Positions 17,770-26,022 of a DNA stretch of 64,000 nt are shown piece by piece. The DNA comes from Flavobacterium profundi (GTDB taxonomy: Bacteria; Bacteroidota; Bacteroidia; Flavobacteriales; Flavobacteriaceae). The stretch is taken from NCBI RefSeq assembly GCF_006491645.1, contig NZ_VDCZ01000014.1, positions 36,116 to 100,115 on the forward strand. The letters are read 5' to 3'. Each line of letters starts with the position of its first letter. The first letter of the stretch is position 1. The notes beneath the pieces were generated by a model, which saw nothing but the letters and a program-made list of their open reading frames with translations, was not told the DNA's origin and searched no databases. A program made the position numbers and the translations under genes.

Positions 17770-18393
17770 TTATTCTCCTTCTTTAAATTCTTCTGGTAAC
17801 TGATTTTCTTCTGATTCTAAAATGATATCGGAAGCATCAAAAACCTCTTTCCCATCTCCTAAAATAAAATCTACAACAGAATTTTTCTTTACTTTATCTC
17901 CTACTTTTAGTGTTTTACCATTTTGAGTTAATCCTAAAACCACATCCTTAGCCATGTTTTTCTTGTAGGTATTTTTTCCTTCTTTTAATCCTAATGATTT
18001 TAAATTAGCACTAATTTGACGGTAGGTTTTCTCATAAAAATCGGGTAATTTAATATCGGTAAAACCTCCTGAATTCAATTTAACATAAATTTTTCTACCA
18101 TCTTTTACTGTAGTTCCTGCTTTCGGGCTTTGTTCTACAATCGAGAAAGGAGGCATATCTTTTCTAAAATCAACCGTGTCTAATAATAACAATTCTAAAC
18201 CCATTTCTTTTAATTTCTCATCTGCAATAGTCACTTGCATTTTAGATAAATCTGGTACAGGTATTTCCTCTCCATGATTGGTTTTAAAATCTAAAAATGT
18301 AAGTAATGCAAAACCTAAAACGATAATAATACCAAAGGCAATCGCTAACTGAATAAAAAATGTTTTACTGGTTAAGAATTTTTTAATGCTCAT
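17770..18393 (-). CDS. PASTA-domain membrane protein
   Basis: The 207-residue protein has one membrane helix (about 14-36) and an exported part with two PASTA repeats (about 43-110 and 111-180), each ending in a Gly-Asp or Ser-Gly-Gly turn. PASTA repeats in other bacteria bind peptidoglycan stem peptides or act as spacers. No kinase or penicillin-binding domain is attached, which is the usual form in this family of bacteria. I use the ATG at 18393; the TTG at 18411 lies within the promoter. It is divergent from ddl, which fits a cell-wall role. Confidence 0.9.
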   Translation of the reverse strand: MSIKKFLTSKTFFIQLAIAFGIIIVLGFALLTFLDFKTNHGEEIPVPDLSKMQVTIADEKLKEMGLELLLLDTVDFRKDMPPFSIVEQSPKAGTTVKDGRKIYVKLNSGGFTDIKLPDFYEKTYRQISANLKSLGLKEGKNTYKKNMAKDVVLGLTQNGKTLKVGDKVKKNSVVDFILGDGKEVFDASDIILESEENQLPEEFKEGE

Positions 18394-18408
18394 AAATTTG
18401 AATTTTGA

Positions 18409-18416
18409 CAAAGATA
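18409..18416 (-). promoter_or_regulatory. Promoter (-7 element) of the PASTA-pseudouridine synthase operon
   Basis: On the minus strand this reads TATCTTTG, a perfect match, ending 15 bases before the ATG at 18393. Confidence 0.6.
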
Positions 18417-18453
18417 TAAAATAGAAAAGATTTAGAGTTATAAATAAATAATG

Positions 18454-18461
18454 TAATTTTG
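18454..18461 (+). promoter_or_regulatory. Promoter (-7 element) of ddl
   Basis: TAATTTTG matches TAnnTTTG exactly, 21 bases before the ddl ATG. It shares a 90-base divergent region with the PASTA promoter. Confidence 0.6.
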
Positions 18462-18482
18462 TTTACTTATTAACGGAATTAT

Positions 18483-19454
18483 ATGAAAAATGTTGCCATC
18501 ATCATGGGCGGTTATTCAAGCGAATATAAAATCTCTCTTACTAGCGGTAATGTCGTTTACCAAAATTTAAATCCATCAAAATATAAAGGATATCGCGTTC
18601 ATATTTTAAAGGATAAATGGGTGTATGTTGCTGATGATGCAAGTGAATATCCAATAGACAAAAGTGATTTTTCGGTTACAGTTAAAGGTTCCAAAGTGAT
18701 TTTTGATGTGGTATTCAATGCCATTCATGGTACACCTGGAGAAGATGGTTTATTACAAGCCTATTTTGAATTATTACAGCTTCCACAAACATCTTGTGAT
18801 TATTATCAAGCAGCATTAACTTTTAACAAAAGAGACACACTATCCGTTTTAAAACCTTATGGTATTAAAACAGCTACTTCTCATTATCTAAATTTAGGGG
18901 ATGATATTCCAGTAGATACCATTTTAGAAAAAGTAGGTTTGCCTTGTTTTGTAAAACCAAATAAATCGGGATCTAGTTTTGGTATTACCAAAGTACATGC
19001 TAAAACGGATTTTTTACCCGCTATAGAAACAGCTTTTAAAGAAGACAATGAAGTGATTATTGAAAGTTTCTTAGACGGAATTGAAGTTTCTGTAGGTGTG
19101 ATTAGTTATAAAGGAGAAACAAAAGTATTACCCATTACCGAAATTGTTTCTGAAAATGACTTTTTTGATTACGAAGCCAAATATTTAGGTAAATCTCAAG
19201 AAATTACGCCAGCCCGATTATCCAAAGAAGTACAAGAAAAAGTTGAAGCAGTTGCAAAAAAAGCATATGAAGTATTAAAAATGAAAGGTTTTTCTCGTAG
19301 CGAATTTATCTTAGTTAATGGAGAACCTCATATGTTAGAAATGAATACGGTGCCGGGTTTAACCAATGAAAGTATTTTACCTCAACAAGCTCGTGAAGCA
19401 GGAATATCGCTTGCAGAACTTTTTGAGAATGCCATTGAAGAAGTAGTACAATAG
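18483..19454 (+). CDS. ddl: D-alanine--D-alanine ligase
   Basis: Ddl joins two D-alanines with ATP to make the dipeptide used for peptidoglycan precursors, in the cytoplasm. The 323-residue ATP-grasp enzyme shows MGGYSSEYKISLTSG at the N-terminus, HGTPGEDG, the ATP-site FVKPNKSGSSFGITKV, and the metal-binding EMNTVPGLTNES. The sequence is full length. It is divergent from the PASTA gene and heads a four-gene run ending in coaD. Confidence 0.97.
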   Translation: MKNVAIIMGGYSSEYKISLTSGNVVYQNLNPSKYKGYRVHILKDKWVYVADDASEYPIDKSDFSVTVKGSKVIFDVVFNAIHGTPGEDGLLQAYFELLQLPQTSCDYYQAALTFNKRDTLSVLKPYGIKTATSHYLNLGDDIPVDTILEKVGLPCFVKPNKSGSSFGITKVHAKTDFLPAIETAFKEDNEVIIESFLDGIEVSVGVISYKGETKVLPITEIVSENDFFDYEAKYLGKSQEITPARLSKEVQEKVEAVAKKAYEVLKMKGFSRSEFILVNGEPHMLEMNTVPGLTNESILPQQAREAGISLAELFENAIEEVVQ

Positions 19455-19474
19455 AACCAACTTAATTATTTTAT

Positions 19475-20083
19475 ATGATTTTTTACGGAACCAGAGCCAA
19501 AAACATCCACAACGGACAAATCAAAAATGTAAAATGTCCTAACTGTGAAAACGAAACTTCCATGACTTACAGCGTATTTGGTAAATATGCTCATGTGTAT
19601 TGGATTCCTTTCTTTCCAATTCGTAAAATTGGCGTAGCAGAATGCAATACTTGTAAACGCACCTTTGAGGTGAAAGAATTACCAGAAGCGATTCAAAACA
19701 AATATGAAAATGAAAAAGAAAAAGCAGGTGTAAAAACTCCGGTTTGGTTCTTTAGTGGTGTTTTTATAATTGCTGCTTTAACTCTAATGGGAATGTATTT
19801 TTCCTACCAAAATGACACAGACAATGCCGAGTTTATTGTCAATCCAACTAAAGGTGATGTGTATCATGTAAATGGAGATGCAGGCTACTATTCTACTCTT
19901 AAAATTGAAAAAGTAACCCAAGACAGTATTTATGTTTTTGTAAACCAATTACAAACCAACAAAAAATCGGATTTAGATAATATAGATAAAGAAGAAAATT
20001 ATATTGATGTGTATGGTTTTACAAAACAAGACATTCAAAGAATGTTTGATGAAAAAGAAATTTTCGATATCGAAAGAAAATAA
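19475..20083 (+). CDS. Zinc-ribbon membrane protein of unknown function
   Basis: A 202-residue protein with an N-terminal zinc ribbon formed by CPNC (21-24) and CNTC (57-60), separated by a hydrophobic stretch with VYWIPFFPIRKIG. A membrane helix follows at about 88-110. The C-terminal part is a small beta-rich domain beginning NPTKGDVYHV, probably periplasmic. No enzyme motif is seen. It lies 20 bases after ddl and 7 bases before the next gene, so it belongs to the ddl-coaD transcript. Confidence 0.8.
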   Translation: MIFYGTRAKNIHNGQIKNVKCPNCENETSMTYSVFGKYAHVYWIPFFPIRKIGVAECNTCKRTFEVKELPEAIQNKYENEKEKAGVKTPVWFFSGVFIIAALTLMGMYFSYQNDTDNAEFIVNPTKGDVYHVNGDAGYYSTLKIEKVTQDSIYVFVNQLQTNKKSDLDNIDKEENYIDVYGFTKQDIQRMFDEKEIFDIERK

Positions 20084-20090
20084 ATAAATC

Positions 20091-20561
20091 ATGAAAAAAA
20101 TAGTAGTATTTCTGATGTTTTTTGTGCACCTCGGTTTTGCTCAAGACGCCATCATTCCAAAAGACCAAATGAATTCCATTCGTTATGAATACAATTGGAA
20201 AGACGAAACGTTTCTAATTATTAATTATCGGTATCCACAAGACTATTGTCCATACGAAAATTACGAAGAATTGGATAAAACCTATGCTTGGCTAACTGAT
20301 AAAGTATATGGTAAAATTGATCTTTCAAACATCAGAAATATTTACGTTTACGAAGATAAATTAGCCGCAAAACCTATCCTTGATTTTACAACGCATTATG
20401 ATGATGTAGGGCATTATTTTTTAAAAAACTTTTTTGATAAAAAAGGCAATTGTATTGGCTTACTCATTATTAATAGTCAAGGAGCTTATAAATACATCAT
20501 TGGTGATTATTCCAGTAAAGATATTATCAATATTACGGAAGCATTAAAAATAAAAGAATGA
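20091..20561 (+). CDS. Secreted protein of unknown function
   Basis: The 156-residue protein has a signal peptide (about 1-18, ending LGFAQ) and a short mature domain with many aromatic residues (YRYPQDYCPYENYEELD). I do not recognise it. Its last 4 bases overlap coaD, so translation is probably coupled. Confidence 0.75.
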   Translation: MKKIVVFLMFFVHLGFAQDAIIPKDQMNSIRYEYNWKDETFLIINYRYPQDYCPYENYEELDKTYAWLTDKVYGKIDLSNIRNIYVYEDKLAAKPILDFTTHYDDVGHYFLKNFFDKKGNCIGLLIINSQGAYKYIIGDYSSKDIINITEALKIKE

Positions 20562-21016
20562 AAAGAGCTATTTTCCCAGGATCATTTGATCCTATAACTA
20601 ATGGTCATTATGACATTATTAAAAGAGGTGTTTCTTTATTTGATGAAGTGATTGTTGCCATTGGTGTAAATGCTGAAAAAAAATACATGTTCACTCTAGA
20701 AGAACGTAAAAAATTTATTGAAGAAACCTTCAAAGACGAGCCTAAAGTAAAAGTAATTACCTATCAAGGATTGACTATCGATTTATGTAAAAAAGAAAAA
20801 GCCGATTTCATTTTGAGAGGACTTCGCAATCCAGCCGATTTCGAATTTGAAAAGGCAATTGCACATACCAATAGAAGTTTGTCCAGAATTGAAACCGTAT
20901 TCTTATTAACTGCTGCACGTACTTCCTATATTTCATCGAGTATTGTTCGTGATGTGTTACGAAATGGTGGTGATATCACCCGATTGGTTCCAGAAGCGGT
21001 AATGGCAAATAAATAA
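20558..21016 (+). CDS. coaD: Phosphopantetheine adenylyltransferase
   Basis: CoaD transfers AMP to 4'-phosphopantetheine, the fourth step of coenzyme A synthesis. The 152-residue enzyme carries the nucleotidyltransferase motif GSFDPITNGH (T-x-G-H at 14-17), LRGLRNPADFEFE and the ISSSIVRD motif near the C-terminus. The length is normal for the family. A block of 42-bp tandem repeats begins at its stop codon. Confidence 0.97.
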   Translation: MKRAIFPGSFDPITNGHYDIIKRGVSLFDEVIVAIGVNAEKKYMFTLEERKKFIEETFKDEPKVKVITYQGLTIDLCKKEKADFILRGLRNPADFEFEKAIAHTNRSLSRIETVFLLTAARTSYISSSIVRDVLRNGGDITRLVPEAVMANK

Positions 21017-21257
21017 TTAATTAGGTTTACTACAAGTTAAGTTTAGTTTAAGCATAACTTAATCAGGCTTATTATGCATTAAGTTTGTTTTAAACATAAC
21101 TTAATTAGGTTTACTACAAATCAAGTTTGGTTTAAGCATAACTTAATTAGGCTTATTATGAATTAAGTTTGGTTTAAGCATAACTTAATTAGGCTTATTA
21201 TGAATTAAGTTTGGTTTAAGCATAACTTAATTAGGTTTACTACAAATCAAGTTTGGT
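21015..21257. repeat. Six tandem 42-bp repeats after coaD
   Basis: Copies begin at 21015, 21057, 21099, 21141, 21183 and 21225 (the last is cut at about 33 bases). Two subtypes alternate: one reads GGTTTACTACAAATCAAG (A), the other GGCTTATTATGAATTAAG (B), in the order A-B-A-B-B-A. Each unit contains TTAAG-CATAA-CTTAA, and B units can also pair CTTAATT with AATTAAG. There is no coding potential and there are no unique spacers. The block fills most of the gap between coaD and the SulP gene. Confidence 0.95.
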
Positions 21258-21299
21258 ACAAAGCTAAAAAAAGGGTTAGGTTTCTTTCTTTTGAAGTAC

Positions 21300-21307
21300 T
21301 ACTTTTG
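21300..21307 (+). promoter_or_regulatory. Promoter (-7 element) of the SulP gene
   Basis: TACTTTTG matches TAnnTTTG exactly, 28 bases before the ATG at 21336. Its position rules out the upstream start at 21291. Confidence 0.6.
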
Positions 21308-21335
21308 CATTTTTATTCTAAAAGCCAAAATTAGC

Positions 21336-22871
21336 ATGCAAAAAGTACTCAATTTATTCGATTTCAAACAAAAAGTAGATTATAAAACGGAAGTTCTAGC
21401 GGGTTTAACGGTTGCTATGACCATGATTCCAGAATCGTTATCTTTTGCAATTCTAGCAGGTTTTCCTCCTCTTGTAGGTTTATATGGTGCTTTTATTATG
21501 GGAATCATAACTGCTATTTTTGGTGGTCGTCCTGGTTTAATTTCAGGTGGTGCTGGTGCAACTGTTATTGTATTGATTGCTTTAATGAAAACCCACGGCT
21601 TAGAATATGTTTTTGGTGCGGTTGCTATTGCTGGTGTCATACAAATCATTGTTGGATTGCTAAAATTAGGAAAATTCATCCGTTTGGTACCACAACCTGT
21701 AATGTATGGTTTTGTAAATGGGTTAGCCGTTATCATCTTCCTTTCTCAATTAGAACAATTTAAAACTTTGGTAAACGGACAATCGGAATGGTTGAGCGGT
21801 ACTCCTTTATTTATAATGGCTGGTTTAGTGGCTTTAACCATTGCCATTATCTTACTTTTTCCAAAAATCACAAAAGCAATTCCTGCTTCATTAGTTGCTA
21901 TTCTAATTGTTTTTGGAATTGTATTACTTTTTAACATCGATACCAAACAAGTGGTGGATATTGCTTCTGTAAGTGGTAGCTTGCCTCCTTTTCATATTCC
22001 TCAAATTCCTTTTACTTTTGAGACCTTTAAAATTATACTTCCCTATGGTTTAATTATGGCTGCAGTAGGTTTAACGGAAGGTCTTTTAACCTTAAATTTA
22101 GTAGATGAAATTACAGGCACCAAAGGAAACAGTAATAGAGAATGCCTCGCACAAGGTACTGCGAATATTGCCAATGGTTTTTTCTTTGGCATGGGCGGTT
22201 GTCCTATGATCGCACAAACATTGGTCAACTTATCTTCGGGTTCAAGAGCGAGATTATCTGGAATTATTGCCGCATTAACTATTTTGGCAATCATTTTAGT
22301 GGGTGCTCCTGTAATCGAATTATTACCTATGGCTGCTTTAACGGGTGTCATGATTATGGTTGCTATTGGAACATTTGAATGGGCCAGTTTTAAAGCGTTT
22401 ACCAAAATGCCAAAACCAGATATTTTTGTAATGCTAGTAGTAACCTTAATTACCATATTCTTACACAATTTAGCTTTAGCTGTTTTAATCGGAGTGATTA
22501 TTTCTGCTTTAGTATTTGCTTGGGAAAGTGCCAAACGCATTCGTGCGCGTAAATATATAGATGAAGCAGGTGTGAAACATTATGAGTTGTACGGACCTTT
22601 ATTTTTTGGTTCTACTACCGCTTTTGCTGAAAAATTTGATGTACAAAACGACCCAACCGAAGTGATTATCGATTTTGCTGAAAGTAAAATTACCGATATG
22701 AGTGCGATTGATGCAGTAAATAAAATTACGGAGCGTTATGCAGCCGTGGGAAAAACCGTTCATTTAAAACATTTAAGCAACGACTGTGTGGAATTACTTA
22801 AAAATGCAGCTGCGATTATTGATGTTAATATTTTGGAAGACCCAACGTATAAAGTGGTTCCAGGAAAATAA
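21336..22871 (+). CDS. SulP family anion transporter with STAS domain
   Basis: A 511-residue inner-membrane transporter. The first 400 or so residues are hydrophobic with the SLC26/SulP start AGLTVAMTMIPESLSFAILAG and PLVGLYGAFIMG, and a conserved GMGGCPMIAQTLVNLSSG stretch. The C-terminal STAS domain (about 420-505) holds VIIDFAESKITDMSAIDA. SulP members carry sulfate, bicarbonate or C4-dicarboxylates; which one here is not shown. The start at 21336 is set by the promoter at 21300. It is a single gene. Confidence 0.93.
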   Translation: MQKVLNLFDFKQKVDYKTEVLAGLTVAMTMIPESLSFAILAGFPPLVGLYGAFIMGIITAIFGGRPGLISGGAGATVIVLIALMKTHGLEYVFGAVAIAGVIQIIVGLLKLGKFIRLVPQPVMYGFVNGLAVIIFLSQLEQFKTLVNGQSEWLSGTPLFIMAGLVALTIAIILLFPKITKAIPASLVAILIVFGIVLLFNIDTKQVVDIASVSGSLPPFHIPQIPFTFETFKIILPYGLIMAAVGLTEGLLTLNLVDEITGTKGNSNRECLAQGTANIANGFFFGMGGCPMIAQTLVNLSSGSRARLSGIIAALTILAIILVGAPVIELLPMAALTGVMIMVAIGTFEWASFKAFTKMPKPDIFVMLVVTLITIFLHNLALAVLIGVIISALVFAWESAKRIRARKYIDEAGVKHYELYGPLFFGSTTAFAEKFDVQNDPTEVIIDFAESKITDMSAIDAVNKITERYAAVGKTVHLKHLSNDCVELLKNAAAIIDVNILEDPTYKVVPGK

Positions 22872-22968
22872 ATTAGTCATACATTTTTTAGTTATATACT
22901 AAATTAATAAAAGAATATACAGAACTAAACAAAATATACTTTATCAACCATTTGTACTTCATTTTGAT

Positions 22969-22976
22969 TACATTTG
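22969..22976 (+). promoter_or_regulatory. Promoter (-7 element) of the T9SS cargo gene
   Basis: TACATTTG is a perfect match, 25 bases before the ATG at 23002. A TTTG at 22951-22954 is rather close (14 bases) to be the -33 box. Confidence 0.5.
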
Positions 22977-23001
22977 ATTTTCTTTTTTTAATAGGTACAT
23001 T

Positions 23002-23631
23002 ATGAAAAAAATTATACTCCTTTTATCTTTTTTTATTGCAACTCTTACTTCCTTTAGTCAAAACATTTTAATTACTGAATTAAATACTAGGAATATGACT
23101 GGAGGAATTAATGTAAATGTTAAGACGGTTTCTGGAACTGGTTCGGGCTATTTAAGCAACAGTTATACAATTAATGGAAATGTAATCGATTTAGATGTTT
23201 GTTATTGGTTTGATAATACATTACCCATACTCTATTTTGATAATGATTTTTTTATTCCAATTACCACAGAAGGAAATTACACCATCAACGTGCATATCAT
23301 TCTTTCAAGTTCTCAAGTTACTTGTGATTATTATGCTAATACTGATAATCAAACCACATCTGAAACGTATTTGTCAGCAACTCAATTTGAAAGTAATAAA
23401 ATCCAATTTTTACTTTTTCCAAACCCTACAAATGGAAAACTAGAATATACTATTAAGGACGCAACTATCAATCAAATTACAGTTTTTGATCATGTAGGGA
23501 GTTTAGTAAAAAAAATAAATACAGTATCAAAAGATCATATCGATTTAAGCGAATTAAACGAAGGTGTATATTTTTTAAAAATTCAAACTGATTCTGGAAT
23601 TCTAAATGATAGAATAATCATCCGAAAGTAA
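23002..23631 (+). CDS. Secreted protein with a type IX secretion sorting domain
   Basis: The 209-residue protein has a signal peptide (about 1-20, ending TSFSQ), a short unassigned domain (about 21-130), and a C-terminal type A T9SS sorting domain (about 137-209). The sorting domain is recognised by LFPNPTNGKLEYTI, ITVFDHVGSLVKK, IDLSELNEGVYFLKI and a final IIIRK strand. Such domains direct proteins across the outer membrane through the SprA/Por system of Bacteroidota. The cargo domain is too small and divergent to name. It is a single gene with its own promoter. Confidence 0.88.
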   Translation: MKKIILLLSFFIATLTSFSQNILITELNTRNMTGGINVNVKTVSGTGSGYLSNSYTINGNVIDLDVCYWFDNTLPILYFDNDFFIPITTEGNYTINVHIILSSSQVTCDYYANTDNQTTSETYLSATQFESNKIQFLLFPNPTNGKLEYTIKDATINQITVFDHVGSLVKKINTVSKDHIDLSELNEGVYFLKIQTDSGILNDRIIIRK

Positions 23632-23672
23632 GTTTACACCCTACTTTTTATAGTTCAAAGAAGTATCTAATT

Positions 23673-24308
23673 TTATTTTTCAAAAACTATAATCTTATCT
23701 CTAATGTCAAGTTTCTTGAATGGTACTTTCTTTTGTAACCAATGTAACGTAGCTTCTTGATAGATAAACACATGCGTTAAATCATTTTTGTAATACCAAT
23801 TTTCAAAAGGCGATTGATTACGATACACTTCGGTTTTACAATATAGTTTTCCATGAGGGAATAACATAGAATGCAATAATTCAAACTCTTGTAAAGGGTG
23901 ATGAAAATGCTCCATCACTTCACAACAGGAAATAAAATCATATTGCTGCAATAGTCTTTCTGGAATATTTTCAAAAAAAAGATCATAATTTACTACCGAA
24001 TAGTCTTTTTCTGTGAGTAGTTTTGAAATAACAGGTCCAGTTCCAGAACCAAAATCCAAGCCTTTATGTGTTGTTGTAAAATCTTTTATAATTGCTTCAA
24101 CTATCGGCCATACAAAATTTTGGTATCCCAAATCATTCACATCATTTTCGTGTTGTTCGTAATGTTGCTTTTCTGTATCTCTATCAAAATAAGTATGTTT
24201 AGGTCTGAAAATACCGTCACACTGACTGCATTTATAAAACAGATGCTTGGGTTTTGTACAAAAAACCGTAGCCGTTGAATGACATAAAGGACAGGTTTCA
24301 GGTTTCAA
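23673..24308 (-). CDS. Class I SAM-dependent methyltransferase with N-terminal zinc ribbon
   Basis: A 211-residue protein that begins with a four-cysteine zinc ribbon (CPLC and CSQC, within the first 40 residues) followed by a methyltransferase domain. Motif I reads GLDFGSGTGPVISKLL, and the later CCEVMEHFHHPLQEFELL resembles UbiE/small-molecule methyltransferases. The substrate is unknown. It is a single gene flanked by repeat-containing DNA. Confidence 0.88.
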   Translation of the reverse strand: MKPETCPLCHSTATVFCTKPKHLFYKCSQCDGIFRPKHTYFDRDTEKQHYEQHENDVNDLGYQNFVWPIVEAIIKDFTTTHKGLDFGSGTGPVISKLLTEKDYSVVNYDLFFENIPERLLQQYDFISCCEVMEHFHHPLQEFELLHSMLFPHGKLYCKTEVYRNQSPFENWYYKNDLTHVFIYQEATLHWLQKKVPFKKLDIRDKIIVFEK

Positions 24309-24344
24309 TTTAAATAGGGTTATTTTGATAAATTATTATTTTAA

Positions 24345-24430
24345 GAGTTCTCGATACACGTCACTTCGAGTGCGAAGCGTATCGAGAAGTTTATTCCATT
24401 ACACTTCATAAAAAACACTCGAACTGACGT
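24345..24430. repeat. REP-like palindromic element, full copy
   Basis: TTCTCGATAC (24348-24357) and GTATCGAGAA (24379-24388) are perfect 10-bp inverted arms. Between them CTTCG and CGAAG (24364-24368, 24373-24377) form an inner hairpin. A tail ending CACTCGAACTGACGT follows. From memory, palindromes of this type are scattered in intergenic regions of many flavobacterial genomes. Confidence 0.8.
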
Positions 24431-24471
24431 TAAATAGAAAAGTAGAGAAATTAAGCATTTTATTTTTATAT

Positions 24472-24529
24472 GAGTTCTCGATACATTTTTTATTCCATTT
24501 CATTTCATAAAAAACACTCGAACTGACGT
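24472..24529. repeat. REP-like element, deleted copy
   Basis: This copy repeats the left end (GAGTTCTCGATAC) and the right tail (TTTATTCCAT... CACTCGAACTGACGT) of the 24345 element, but lacks the central hairpin and the right inverted arm. It lies 41 bases downstream of the full copy in direct orientation. Confidence 0.75.
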
Positions 24530-24554
24530 ATACAAAAAGTAGAATAACACACCT

Positions 24555-24582
24555 CCTCTTTCCTCTTTCCTCTTTCCTCTTT
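24555..24582. repeat. Four tandem 7-bp repeats after the dbpA stop codon
   Basis: CCTCTTT is repeated four times without change. On the minus strand this is AAAGAGG, directly downstream of the dbpA TAG stop at 24584-24586. Confidence 0.9.
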
Positions 24583-24583
24583 C

Positions 24584-25924
24584 CTACTCTCTTTTCACAA
24601 CAGATCGTGCCACTTCAATTTTGTACTTCTTCCCTTTTATTTTTTGGTCTTTTATTTTTAATAAAGTTGGTTGAATCTTATTGGAACGTATGGCAGCAAA
24701 AGAGATAAAATCTTTCACTTCAATTAAACCAATATCTTCTTTACCCAAATTTGCTTTTTGAGATAAAAAACCAACGATATCAACTTTATTCAATTTATTT
24801 TTCTTGCCACCACTTATATATAGGGTTTGAAAAAGAGGATCTTCTGGTAACTTTTTCGCTTTGGAGACATCCAAAACAAAACCGTCATAATCAAAATAGT
24901 CTACTTTTTTCTCGGCTTCAGTAACCAAAACATAAGCCGTTCCAGTGGCCAACATACGAGCAGTTCGCCCGTTTCTATGAATAAAATCTTCTTCCTTTAC
25001 TGGCAAATGATAATGAATCACGTGTTTCATTTCTGGAATATCCAAACCACGAGCTCCTAAATCGGTAGTTATTAAATACGAAACACTTTTATTTCGAAAC
25101 TGAATTAAAGCTCTTTCTCGTTCGTCTTGATTTAAACCCCCATGATAAAAAGTTGCTATAATTCCTTTTTTTGTTAACCAATCATACACCCTTTCGACTG
25201 CTTCTCTATGATTGCAAAAAATAATTGCTGCTTCCGATTGTAAGGAGCAAATTAATTGGAATAGTGTTTCTACTTTATCTTTAGAAGGCGATACAACGAT
25301 ACGAGTAGCTAAATTCTCATTTATTTTTTCTTCTTCCGTAAAATCGAGTACGGTTGGATAATTTACTCCTGTGAACTTTGGTATTTCTACCGCAGCAGTT
25401 GCAGACACTAATATACGCTTGTTAATTTTGGGCAATCGTTTGATGATATAAGACATCTCTTCATGAAAGCCTAATTGCAACGATTTATCAAATTCATCTA
25501 AAACAAAGGTTTGTATGTTCTTCGTATCAAAACTTTCCCTATCTAGATGATCGGCAATTCTTCCTGGTGTACCAATGAGTAGTGCAGGTGGCGTACTCAA
25601 ATTTTTCAATTCGATTTCAAACGAATGTCCGCCATAACAAACATTAGCTTTAAAAGCCGTATTCATTTTTTTCCAAACCTGTTCGATTTGCAATCCTAAC
25701 TCACGAGAAGGGACTAAAATTAAAGCTTGTACTCCTTTTTTATCAACTTCTAACATTTGATAGATTGGTAGCAAAAAAGCTAGCGTTTTTCCAGAGCCTG
25801 TTGGTGAAAGTAACAACACATTAGGATCATTCAAGATAGCTGTTTGAGCCGCTTCTTGCATGGAATTTAACTCTTGAATTCCTAAATTCAAAAGTAGCGT
25901 ATCAGATAAAGAATTGTGATTCAT
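24584..25924 (-). CDS. dbpA: DEAD-box ATP-dependent RNA helicase, DbpA-like
   Basis: A 446-residue RNA helicase. The core has the Walker A motif SPTGSGKT (Lys46), motif Ia PSRELGLQIEQ, motif Ib GTPGR, motif II as DEFD (143-146) instead of the usual DEAD, motif III SAT, and motif VI HRNGRTAR. The C-terminal 70 residues form a DbpA-type RNA-binding domain, which in E. coli targets hairpin 92 of 23S rRNA during ribosome assembly. The Asp-Glu-x-Asp core of motif II is intact, so activity is expected. Its promoter leaves almost no 5' UTR. Confidence 0.92.
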   Translation of the reverse strand: MNHNSLSDTLLLNLGIQELNSMQEAAQTAILNDPNVLLLSPTGSGKTLAFLLPIYQMLEVDKKGVQALILVPSRELGLQIEQVWKKMNTAFKANVCYGGHSFEIELKNLSTPPALLIGTPGRIADHLDRESFDTKNIQTFVLDEFDKSLQLGFHEEMSYIIKRLPKINKRILVSATAAVEIPKFTGVNYPTVLDFTEEEKINENLATRIVVSPSKDKVETLFQLICSLQSEAAIIFCNHREAVERVYDWLTKKGIIATFYHGGLNQDERERALIQFRNKSVSYLITTDLGARGLDIPEMKHVIHYHLPVKEEDFIHRNGRTARMLATGTAYVLVTEAEKKVDYFDYDGFVLDVSKAKKLPEDPLFQTLYISGGKKNKLNKVDIVGFLSQKANLGKEDIGLIEVKDFISFAAIRSNKIQPTLLKIKDQKIKGKKYKIEVARSVVKRE

Positions 25925-25928
25925 TTGG

Positions 25929-25936
25929 CAAAGATA
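25929..25936 (-). promoter_or_regulatory. Promoter (-7 element) of dbpA
   Basis: On the minus strand this reads TATCTTTG, a perfect match. Only 4 bases separate it from the ATG at 25924, so transcription would begin at or next to the start codon. Confidence 0.55.
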
Positions 25937-25995
25937 GTTTTAGAATTTTGAATTACGAATTTTGATGGGTATTTAATAGCTGTTTCTTTTTTTAT

Positions 25996-26003
25996 TACAT
26001 TTG
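25996..26003 (+). promoter_or_regulatory. Promoter (-7 element) of the M14 peptidase gene
   Basis: TACATTTG is a perfect match, 19 bases before the ATG at 26023. Confidence 0.6.
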
Positions 26004-26022
26004 AGAAACTAAAACAACCTAC

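Noticed and set aside
21015..21257. CRISPR array
   Set aside because: The repeat units touch each other directly with no unique spacers, and there are no cas genes.
22043..22540. Minus-strand open frame of 165 residues
   Set aside because: It lies wholly antisense within the SulP gene, has no promoter and has low-complexity composition expected from a shadow frame.
24584..25924. Loss of helicase activity from a DEFD motif
   Set aside because: The catalytic Asp and Glu of motif II are intact and the third residue varies in functional helicases, so no defect is indicated.
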